From JAGMDK01 sp023128695 (lineage in GTDB: Bacteria; Planctomycetota; Phycisphaerae; UBA1845; Fen-1342): a DNA stretch of 6,350 bases. The notes under the pieces are model-generated. The model saw only the letters and a program-made list of their open reading frames with translations. It was not told the origin of the DNA and searched no databases. Each line of letters opens with the position of its first letter. Position 1 is the stretch's first letter. This document shows positions 1 to 5,217 of this stretch, in pieces. The position numbers and the translations under genes are program-made. The DNA lies in assembly GCA_030628805.1 (NCBI GenBank), contig DAOVQG010000274.1, positions 1 to 6,350 of the forward strand. Reading direction: 5' to 3'.

Positions 1-569
1 AGCCGCTGCGGCGGGCCGACGAAGTCGTCCGGAACGTCACCCGGCTGCGGCTCGGGCCTCGGCGGTTGTGGCCGCCGCGACCCGGCCCGTTGCGTTGACG
101 CGCCGGCCTGTTGCTTCAATTCGTCGAGGGAGGGGCGTGTCTTGGGTTTTTCTCCTGGCCGGATCGGCGTCGGCTGGGGTTTCTCCGCCGGCCGGATCGG
201 CAAGGTCTGCGGCTTCTTCTCGGAGGGGATGGGTTGCGTCGTCGGAGGGGAGGGCGAAGCTCCCGCTGAGCCGCGGGCCGGCGGCTGCCGCGGCACGCTC
301 GCCGGCGGCTTGGCTTCCCCGGGTGGCTTGTTCTGCTCATCCTCACGCTGCATTTCTTCCCGCATGCGGTTGAGCTTCTCAAGTGCCACCTGCGACTTCT
401 CCGAGTCCGGCGTTTTCACCGGCTGGGTCGTCGGCTTGCTCTTCGGCTCCGACTTTTTCTCGGGCGCCTTGGGCGGCTCCTGTTGCACCTGCGCGCCGGC
501 GAGCGGCAAACCGAAGACAATGCCCAGAATCAAGCTGACAAGTCCGCGTTGGGTCGTCCGCAGCGTCAT
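1..569 (-). CDS. Exported proline-rich protein, N-terminal part; possible secretin (GspD/PilQ)
   Basis: The gene is incomplete: the frame stays open from the ATG at 569 to the left edge, giving 189 full codons. A good ribosome binding site (AGAGG, 7 bases before the ATG) supports this start. Residues 1-26 form a clear Sec signal peptide, with R4 and R8, a hydrophobic stretch at 10-24 and a likely cut after AGA at 24-26, so the product is exported. Residues 27-190 are predicted disordered, rich in Pro, Lys, Glu and Gln, with a short charged helix-like segment near 59-80 (SQVALEKLNRMREEMQRED). An 11-residue repeat occurs at 119-129 (KPQTLPIRPAE) and 130-140 (KPQPTPIRPGE). No folded domain is reached. 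Its place after PilM/N- and PilO/P-like genes matches the secretin slot of pilMNOPQ-type loci, so a secretin with a long N-terminal extension is the best guess. An unrelated exported protein is possible. The 273-base gap upstream suggests it may have its own promoter. Confidence 0.7.
   Translation of the reverse strand, partial: MTLRTTQRGLVSLILGIVFGLPLAGAQVQQEPPKAPEKKSEPKSKPTTQPVKTPDSEKSQVALEKLNRMREEMQREDEQNKPPGEAKPPASVPRQPPARGSAGASPSPPTTQPIPSEKKPQTLPIRPAEKPQPTPIRPGEKPKTRPSLDELKQQAGASTQRAGSRRPQPPRPEPQPGDVPDDFVGPPQR
150..215 (-). repeat. Two-copy 33-bp coding repeat in the exported protein
   Basis: Two adjacent 33-base units (183-215 and 150-182) encode KPQTLPIRPAE and KPQPTPIRPGE. They share the exact core CCGATCCGGCC and differ mainly at third positions and near the unit start, so the duplication is not recent. 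It lies in the disordered linker after the signal peptide. It probably adds linker length rather than a fold. Confidence 0.6.
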
Positions 570-637
570 GCCCACACCTCTTTCGACGATCTGACGGAAA
601 CCCCATTTCGGGGCTCCCTGTCCATTCCAAAGGGGCC

Positions 638-652
638 GCCGTTAGCAACGGC
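638..652 (-). other. Short hairpin in leader of exported-protein gene
   Basis: A perfect 6-bp inverted repeat, GCCGTT and AACGGC, is separated by 3 bases. It lies 69-83 bases upstream of the ATG at 569 and would form in the leader RNA if transcription starts near 745. No U-run follows, so it is not a terminator. Any function is unknown. Confidence 0.3.
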
Positions 653-676
653 CTCAGTTACCACACCTCAAACATA

Positions 677-702
677 CCCCGTCGGCGACGTTTCCGCCGG
701 GG
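677..702 (-). other. GC-rich hairpin in leader of exported-protein gene
   Basis: Nine-base arms (677-685 and 694-702) pair with one mismatch (682/697) around an 8-base loop. The stem is mostly G-C. No T-run follows it on the minus strand, so a terminator is unlikely. It may be a structured 5' leader element or simply a consequence of high GC. Confidence 0.3.
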
Positions 703-728
703 CCGGAAGCCGATTCGCTGTCGGCGCA

Positions 729-809
729 GACCCCGCAACTGACGGGTCCGCTATTTATACACTGAAACGCCCCCCAGGTGGCAGTCCGAAAACCGCTGAC
801 CCGCAACTG
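729..809. repeat. Direct repeat GACC(C)CGCAACTG flanking the candidate promoter
   Basis: GACCCCGCAACTG at 729-741 and GACCCGCAACTG at 798-809 differ by one inserted C. Their starts are 69 bases apart, and one copy lies on each side of the TATAAAT at 753-759. The placement would suit a paired regulator site, but with only two short copies in GC-rich DNA this is weak evidence. Confidence 0.25.
753..759 (-). promoter_or_regulatory. Candidate -10 box (TATAAAT)
   Basis: TATAAAT on the minus strand is the only clear AT-rich hexamer-like site in the gap and resembles a sigma70 -10 box. The sequence about 17 bases upstream (GCCACC) is not a recognisable -35. Transcription from here would give a leader of roughly 175 bases before the ATG at 569. 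The assignment is tentative. Confidence 0.25.
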
Positions 810-842
810 CACTAGTGACTCAACTTCCGTGTCGATAAACAG

Positions 843-2060
843 TTAGCTGTCGCGTAGCGGTTGCTCCGGCGAGTCCGGGGATGGAAACTCGTCCTGGATT
901 GCTAACCAAACCTCCGGATGCAACTCCGGACTCAACTCCTCCCGGTCCGCGAAGCTGTCTCCCAGGCAATAGAAGTAATCCGTCTGCCGGCCGTTTTCCG
1001 CCGTCACCCGCACCACCAGGCCGCGCGGGTGGATCAGCAGCAGCACGCCGTCATCGATCTCGTCGTCGTGGAAAAACTGCTTGGGCGGGTCGACCAACCT
1101 ATTCTCGTCGAACACATACGTGACCGGCTGTCCGTTCAGCAGCGACGTCATCCGCACGTAAAGCTGGCCGGCCCCAGCACGCGGGTCCACCTTGACCACC
1201 GGCGGCGACGGCTCCTTAACCGGCTCCGTCTGTTTCACTTCCGGTGTCTTCACCGGCGCCACCGCCACCGGCGGCGGCGACGGCGGCGGCTGATACGGCT
1301 TGAACAGGTTCTTCTCGGAGATCTCGTTGAACGCGGCGAGCTCGTGCAGCAGGGACCCCGTCTCCAACTCCACCAGCTCTTCAATCGGCCGGGGCTTGAT
1401 GTCGCTTACCTTCGGCAGCACCAGCGTCGTTGCCGTGATGCTGACCGTCAGCACCGGCCCGTCCGGCCCGATCGGGGCGCTGGTTCGCCGACGGCGAGAG
1501 CTGCGCCGCGAGGTGCGCGATCTTGTGCGTTTATCATTCGTGCTGCTGCGGCGGGGCGAGTTGGCATCGCTGATCACGCTCTTGTCCGCGCCGATGGTCA
1601 CCTTGTCGAGCCGGGCGATGTAGGGTTGGCGATAGAAGTCGCACAGAAAGCCGACGATCTGCTTCAGCGTGCCGGTGGTGTTGACGTTCACCGGGACTTT
1701 GTAAAACCCGTTCTTGTCCAGGCTGATGGCCCCGGGACTGACCTTCGAGTCCTTCGTCTTGGGGTCGTTCACCAGACCGTGCCGTTCGAGCAACTCATGT
1801 ATGTTCGTGCGGAACCGCCGCTGGGCTTCTTCCGGGTCGGCGGCCAGGGTGCGGGCGGTCAGCTCCGCCCAGTCCTTCTTGACCCGCTCCAGGTTGCTCT
1901 CTTGTTTCTTCAGCTTGACCCGCTTCGTCTGCTCGACCGCGATCTGCTCCCGCACCTCGAGGAACGGATCCACCACCACATTGCGGGCGGCCCAAACCAG
2001 CCCGAGGCCGCCCAGCGTGCCCCCCACACACAGGGCTATTATCTTCTCGCGTCGCGTCAT
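843..2060 (-). CDS. GspM/PilO-like inner-membrane protein fused to a GspC/PilP-like domain
   Basis: The product is 405 residues and probably belongs to the inner-membrane platform of the secretion/pilus machine, bridging GspL to the secretin. The ATG at 2060 has CGGAG 7 bases upstream. Residues 1-5 are basic, 7-24 form one membrane segment, 33-70 look coiled-coil, and about 75-215 resemble the periplasmic ferredoxin-like fold of PilO/GspM. That fold is interrupted by an Arg/Ser-rich insert at 170-192. Residues 245-256 (NEISEKNLFKPY) resemble the NLF-type motif seen in GspC/PilP-like proteins. A Pro-rich linker follows (257-290), then a beta-rich region at about 295-370 that could match the PilP/GspC homology domain. 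GspM alone is usually about 160-200 residues, so the length supports a fusion. The domain calls rest on pattern and position, not on a search. The gene starts 25 bases after gspL. Confidence 0.75.
   Translation of the reverse strand: MTRREKIIALCVGGTLGGLGLVWAARNVVVDPFLEVREQIAVEQTKRVKLKKQESNLERVKKDWAELTARTLAADPEEAQRRFRTNIHELLERHGLVNDPKTKDSKVSPGAISLDKNGFYKVPVNVNTTGTLKQIVGFLCDFYRQPYIARLDKVTIGADKSVISDANSPRRSSTNDKRTRSRTSRRSSRRRRTSAPIGPDGPVLTVSITATTLVLPKVSDIKPRPIEELVELETGSLLHELAAFNEISEKNLFKPYQPPPSPPPVAVAPVKTPEVKQTEPVKEPSPPVVKVDPRAGAGQLYVRMTSLLNGQPVTYVFDENRLVDPPKQFFHDDEIDDGVLLLIHPRGLVVRVTAENGRQTDYFYCLGDSFADREELSPELHPEVWLAIQDEFPSPDSPEQPLRDS
1485..1553 (-). other. Arg/Ser-rich insert coding region in the GspM/PilO-like protein
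   Basis: Residues 170-192 contain 11 Arg and one Lys among 23 positions, mixed with Ser and Thr. The segment lies between two beta-strand-like stretches (RLDKVTIGAD and PVLTVSITATTLVLP), so it looks like an extended loop of the ferredoxin-like fold. By membrane topology it should be periplasmic. The coding frame keeps GC-rich third positions here, which argues for genuine translation in this frame. Confidence 0.6.
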
Positions 2061-2085
2061 CGATCAACTCCGTCGGGCCATCCTG

Positions 2086-3702
2086 CTACTTTTTTCGTGA
2101 GCGTGACGATTTGGGGCTCTTGCGTTCCTTCTCGCGCCGCTTGATTTCTTCCTGCTCCTCGAGCAGCTTGACCAGCTTGATGTCGATATCGGTTTTCCAC
2201 TTGAACTTCGTGCCCCCGCCAATCTCGTTCCAGGTTCTGTCGACCGCCTTATAGGGGAGGTCTCCATTCACCTCCAGCGCGTTGAGCGCCGCTAGGTAAT
2301 CCTTCAGCACCTGCACGTCCGAGGCGTACACGTTTCGCAGCGTGATGCGGTGATTGCGGGCGCCGCTTTCGAACTCGATGCCCTGCACCAGCATCTGCTT
2401 GCCCGGCTCGATCGCGGCTTGGCTAAGTGTGAGCAACTCTTCCGGCCAAACGGCTTCGAGCTCCCATTCCCGGGTGCGCTCCACCTGATTCAAAATCTCG
2501 GTTTTCTTCTTGATATCAGCGCGGACGACCGCATTAGCATCCCGCAGGTCGTCGCGCTGTGTCTTCAAGGTCCAGTACCAATAGCCGAATCCGCTCGCCG
2601 CCGCCACGAGAACAACGCTGGCTGCCAGGACCGCCGCTCGCGCCCGCCGTTGGAAGGTTTCACGTGAGGAGACCGGGCGTTTCGGATTCAGGAAGTCCAG
2701 TGCCAGCAGCCCCTCGCGGCTGAGCCCCCACGCCAGTCCCAGCGCCGCCGAGAACGAGCGCAGCTTCGACGCCTCGACCGCCTCCACCTCCAGCGCTATG
2801 GTCGGATCATACAGCTCGACCGCATAGCCGAGCCGTTGGTGCAGCTCGTCGGCAAACTGCGTCTCGATGCCGGTCCCGCCGGCGACGACCGCGCTGGTAA
2901 TGGTCGCTTCCGGTTCCGTCGCTCGATAGGCCTGGAGCGTACGGGTCACCTCGACCAGCAGCTCATTCACCGCCGCCTCGACGGCCCCGGCGGACGAATC
3001 CAGGTCGGCGATCTCCGCCAGGGAGATCAAGCGCGAGTCGCCGCGTGAGCTGGAATCACCGGCCGGCACCGGGACGGTAACGGTCGCCGAGCGGGCGAAG
3101 TCCAGGGCGTCGCCGTCGAACACGTCGATTTCCGTCGCCCCCGGACCGACGTCCACGAACAAGACGCGTCCCTCGTCCAGGCCCCCCACGTGCCGGGCGC
3201 TGACCAGGTTCGCGTACGGCCGCAGTCCGATCCGCTCCGGGGTCAGCCCCGCGGCTTCGCAGGTCGCCCGCACGCGCTCCAGCGTATCGGTCGTCACCGC
3301 CGCCAGCAGGACCTCGATCGTCATCCCGTTCTCATCCTGCCCCGTGGTGACATAGTCCACCGCGGCGGAATCCAGCGGGAACGGCAGTTCGCGCATGGCC
3401 TGGAAGCGCACCGCCGCCGCGACTTCCTCGGTCGGCGTCGGCGGCAGCGTCAGGCGATTGATCACCGCCCGCTCGCGCGATACGTCAACCACCACCGACT
3501 TGAAACGCAGCCGGTGCCGCCGCAGCATCGAGTGAATGAATTCGCCCAGCGCCTCGGGCTCGTTCGCGTCGAGTTCCTGCGGCAAGCGGTGCGAGTGGGC
3601 GTCTTCGAGCACCATCCGCCCGCCGCTGATGCGGGCCACCACGATGCGCAGCGAACGCTTGTCCCAGTCCAGACACAGCACTTTGCGAGATACTTTGATC
3701 AC
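2086..3702 (-). CDS. gspL: GspL-like assembly protein (PilM actin-like domain fused to PilN-like domain)
   Basis: This inner-membrane platform protein is expected to bind the assembly ATPase on the cytoplasmic side and GspM on the periplasmic side. Numbered from the GTG at 3702 (538 residues), residues 8-21 (VLCLDWDKRSLRIV) form the first strand-turn of a PilM/actin-like fold. DVGPGATE at 184-191 matches a phosphate-2-type loop and VVAGGTG at 272-278 an adenosine-type loop. One membrane segment lies at about 354-377, a coiled coil at 379-410, a PilN-like ferredoxin fold at about 435-510, and a Lys/Arg-rich tail at 521-538. I chose 3702 because the protein from there begins like PilM (MIKVSRKVLCLDWD) and the GTG overlaps the stop of a leader ORF as GTGA. 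The frame is open up to a GTG at 3747, but those 15 extra residues come from the 8-bp repeat and that start lacks a ribosome binding site. Confidence 0.85.
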   Translation of the reverse strand: MIKVSRKVLCLDWDKRSLRIVVARISGGRMVLEDAHSHRLPQELDANEPEALGEFIHSMLRRHRLRFKSVVVDVSRERAVINRLTLPPTPTEEVAAAVRFQAMRELPFPLDSAAVDYVTTGQDENGMTIEVLLAAVTTDTLERVRATCEAAGLTPERIGLRPYANLVSARHVGGLDEGRVLFVDVGPGATEIDVFDGDALDFARSATVTVPVPAGDSSSRGDSRLISLAEIADLDSSAGAVEAAVNELLVEVTRTLQAYRATEPEATITSAVVAGGTGIETQFADELHQRLGYAVELYDPTIALEVEAVEASKLRSFSAALGLAWGLSREGLLALDFLNPKRPVSSRETFQRRARAAVLAASVVLVAAASGFGYWYWTLKTQRDDLRDANAVVRADIKKKTEILNQVERTREWELEAVWPEELLTLSQAAIEPGKQMLVQGIEFESGARNHRITLRNVYASDVQVLKDYLAALNALEVNGDLPYKAVDRTWNEIGGGTKFKWKTDIDIKLVKLLEEQEEIKRREKERKSPKSSRSRKK

Positions 3703-3773
3703 GACGTCGTTCCCACGTTCCCACGTTCCCACGTTCCCACGCGGCACAGCACTTTGCGAGACACTTTGATCAC
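3699..3773 (-). CDS. 24-residue leader ORF coupled to gspL
   Basis: The GTG at 3773 is preceded by GAGG at 8 bases' spacing, the best ribosome binding site at this junction, and lies 25 bases after the gspK stop, the same gap as between gspL and gspM. It begins like GspL (MIKVSRKVLC), then reads through the octamers (RVGTWERGNVGTTS) and stops at TGA 3699-3701. That stop overlaps the GTG at 3702 as GTGA, an arrangement typical of translational coupling. I infer that it is the ancestral gspL start, now a leader ORF that delivers ribosomes to gspL. The peptide itself probably has no function. Real translation is untested. Confidence 0.45.
   Translation of the reverse strand: MIKVSRKVLCRVGTWERGNVGTTS
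3709..3740. repeat. Octamer tandem repeat, four perfect copies (GTGGGAAC on minus)
   Basis: Four perfect head-to-tail copies occur at 3709-3716, 3717-3724, 3725-3732 and 3733-3740 (GTTCCCAC on plus). A unit of 8 shifts the reading frame with each copy gained or lost. The array sits between the ribosome-binding-site-proximal start (3773) and the gspL body. Such short perfect arrays can change copy number by strand slippage, the usual basis of phase variation. Confidence 0.95.
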
Positions 3774-3798
3774 AACCTCATCCTCATTCGGCGGCGGC

Positions 3799-5217
3799 TC
3801 ACTGCCGTTCCACCACCACCATGTCGTTGTCGACCGGCCACGCGAAACCCAGCTTCGTCAGGTCACGATGATACAGCACCTGCACGATCGGGCCGCGCGC
3901 CTCGACGATCCATTCATAACGACGGGCCAGCTTGGTGTGGTCCGCGTAACCGATGATTTCCACGTGAAACTGAAACGCCTGGGCCGTCAGCCGATCCTTG
4001 ACCGCCTCGTATATATCCGGCTCAAGAGTCCCGGAGCTTACCAGCCACTCCGTCGTCTGGAGGGCCTCGGGCTCCTGCTCCCGGCGGAAGGCGACGATCT
4101 GCTCGGCGTCCTCTTCCGTCAAGCCGTCGAGCGCCGCCAGGACGCGAATCGGAGCCGTGTTGACGTTGATCAGGCCTTCGCCGGCGCCGGCACCCGTGTC
4201 GGCGTCACCGCTTTGGGCAGGGCCGCCCTCTTCCGCGCCTTCGTCGCCGCTGTCGTCGAAGCCGTCGTCCGCGGTGGTGTCCCCTTCGTCGCCGATGTCT
4301 TGACTGCGATCTTCTTCTTTCCCACCGGTACCTTCCCCCTCTTCGCCCTCGCCTTCCACGCCTTCGCCGGTGCCTTGGGTGATGATTAGCTCGCGCGACC
4401 ACACCGTCACGTACGGCGCCAGGCCGTAATCGAGGATGCCGTCCGCGTTGTCGTAATACGGGAACGAGTCCTCCCCATCATCCTCGTTCAGGTCGAGAAT
4501 CCCGTTGCGGTTGGTGTCCTCCCCATAGAGCACCGCGGCGGTGAAACCCCTGACGAGCAACAGCTCCTCAAGCGTGTCGAGCCGGCCGTTCTTGGCGTAA
4601 TAGCCGGGTTCGAGCTGCTCGTAATAATCGCTTTCCGCCCCGTTGGGCCGCATGTCCTCGTCCGCGTCCAGCCAGTCCAGCAGGGCGTCGACCAGTTCCG
4701 GGCTGTTCTGAATCCCCAAATCCAGTAGCACGCTATCCAGTAGCCATGTGATCTCATCCTCGCTGGCGGCGTTAAGATTGAGCTTGCCCGACTCTGGAGT
4801 GAGGCCGAAACGCATGGTGTCCTCCAGCCCGTCGTGGTTCTGGGCCACCACGCTGAACCGCCAGGCCGAAACGATGTAATCCTCGTCCAGCAGGTCTTCG
4901 CGCGAGCCGGTGCCGACTTCCTTGACCGGGTCGCTCTGCCGGTCGTAGCTCTCGGCCCAGACCAACGCGTTGCGGAAGCGGTCCGGCACGTCCCACCAGG
5001 CGCTCGGATCGTCGCGTGACTCCCGCAAGATAATGATGACCTCCTGCAAGCCCGATTGCGCCGCGAGTCGGGCCTGTAGCGCGTCACGCTCGGCCTGGGC
5101 CCCAGCCACTTCGGCCCGTACGAAGAACATAAATCCCGCCATGACCAGCGCGAGCATACCGATCACGACCAGCACGACCGGCAATATGAATCCATGTCGC
5201 CGCGCCGCCGTTACCAC
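3799..5217 (-). CDS. gspK: GspK-type minor pseudopilin with acidic linker and Ca-binding loop
   Basis: GspK is the largest minor pseudopilin and sits with GspI/GspJ at the pseudopilus tip. The 472 residues begin with a short basic leader (MVTAARRHG), a prepilin peptidase site G9/F10 and a hydrophobic helix at 10-33. Position +5 is Val14, not Glu; GspK is the pseudopilin that normally lacks Glu5. Family hallmarks are GKLNLNAAS at 144-152, the helical segment ending DWLDADEDMRPNGAESDYY at 181-199, RLDTLEELLLVRGF at 212-225 and the second half LINVNTAPIRVLAAL at 349-363. Residues 234-245 (DTNRNGILDLNE) form an EF-hand-like loop that fits known calcium binding in GspK. Residues 281-348 form a linker with 24 Asp/Glu. 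The start is GTG, overlapping gspJ by 7 bases. A purine-rich GGAGAAGGAG tract inside the gspJ tail serves as the ribosome binding site. Confidence 0.93.
   Translation of the reverse strand: MVTAARRHGFILPVVLVVIGMLALVMAGFMFFVRAEVAGAQAERDALQARLAAQSGLQEVIIILRESRDDPSAWWDVPDRFRNALVWAESYDRQSDPVKEVGTGSREDLLDEDYIVSAWRFSVVAQNHDGLEDTMRFGLTPESGKLNLNAASEDEITWLLDSVLLDLGIQNSPELVDALLDWLDADEDMRPNGAESDYYEQLEPGYYAKNGRLDTLEELLLVRGFTAAVLYGEDTNRNGILDLNEDDGEDSFPYYDNADGILDYGLAPYVTVWSRELIITQGTGEGVEGEGEEGEGTGGKEEDRSQDIGDEGDTTADDGFDDSGDEGAEEGGPAQSGDADTGAGAGEGLINVNTAPIRVLAALDGLTEEDAEQIVAFRREQEPEALQTTEWLVSSGTLEPDIYEAVKDRLTAQAFQFHVEIIGYADHTKLARRYEWIVEARGPIVQVLYHRDLTKLGFAWPVDNDMVVVERQ
4174..4377 (-). other. Acidic, glycine-rich linker coding region in GspK
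   Basis: Residues 281-348 of GspK contain 24 Asp/Glu and only 2 basic residues, with many Gly, and read as a disordered spacer between the two halves of the protein. Compact GspK proteins have no comparable segment as far as I know. The DNA is compositionally simple (GAG/GGC/GAC codons), so it could expand by slippage. Confidence 0.75.
4483..4518 (-). other. EF-hand-like calcium loop in GspK
   Basis: Residues 234-245 (DTNRNGILDLNE) fit the 12-residue loop pattern: Asp at 1, Asn at 3 and 5, Gly at 6, hydrophobic at 8, Asp at 9, Glu at 12. A degenerate second loop, DNADGILD, follows at 256-263. Calcium binding is inferred from the pattern; it would be consistent with the calcium sites known in GspK of model systems. 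Confidence 0.6.

Larger units (their letters stand above)
570..842. other. 273-base intergenic region
   Basis: This is the only non-coding stretch of note between genes. It separates the gspM/C-like stop from the exported-protein start. I found no plausible gene in it on either strand. It contains a candidate -10 element (753-759, minus), a hairpin at 677-702, a hairpin at 638-652 (GCCGTT/AACGGC arms, 3-base loop), a small CCCC/GGGG hairpin at 601-613, and a near-identical direct repeat (729-741 and 798-809). No stem followed by a T-run, as in an intrinsic terminator, was found after the gspM/C stop. Read-through from the operon is therefore possible. Confidence 0.7.
3674..3776. repeat. Duplicated 5' end of gspL (two 32-bp copies)
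   Basis: The segments 3674-3705 and 3745-3776 match at 30 of 32 positions, with mismatches at 3691/3762 and 3703/3774. The offset is 71 bases, not a multiple of 3. Each copy carries the first codons of gspL: GTG ATC AAA, then codons for VSRKVLC. The upstream copy keeps the ribosome binding site and the downstream copy keeps the rest of the gene. The octamer array fills most of the space between them. The simplest reading is a local duplication of the gene start. Confidence 0.9.

Noticed and set aside
570..842. Riboswitch, tRNA or small RNA gene in the gap
   Set aside because: The hairpins are short and do not assemble into any family I recognise; no cloverleaf or terminator was seen.
1485..1553. 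A pair of compensating frameshifts producing the Arg/Ser-rich insert in the GspM/PilO-like protein
   Set aside because: The alternative frame has mostly A/T at third codon positions, unlike the rest of the operon, while the annotated frame keeps about three quarters G/C there. A sequencing error cannot be fully excluded.
918..2144. Long plus-strand open frame of 408 codons, and similar ones at 3190-4389 and 5409-6170
   Set aside because: They lie opposite well-supported minus-strand genes, are rich in Arg/His/Gln as expected of antisense GC-rich DNA, have no recognisable domains and no matching ribosome binding sites.
3709..3740. CRISPR array
   Set aside because: The 8-bp units are contiguous with no spacers, so this is a simple tandem repeat.
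3703..3747. GTG at 3747 as the gspL start (553 residues)
   Set aside because: The extra 15 residues come from the octamer array, there is no ribosome binding site before it, and the PilM-like N-terminus begins at 3702. It remains the longest open frame and is possible.
4447..4452. A second full EF-hand in GspK around residues 254-266
   Set aside because: Only DNADGILD is present; positions 1 and 12 of the loop are not acidic ligands, so it is at best degenerate.
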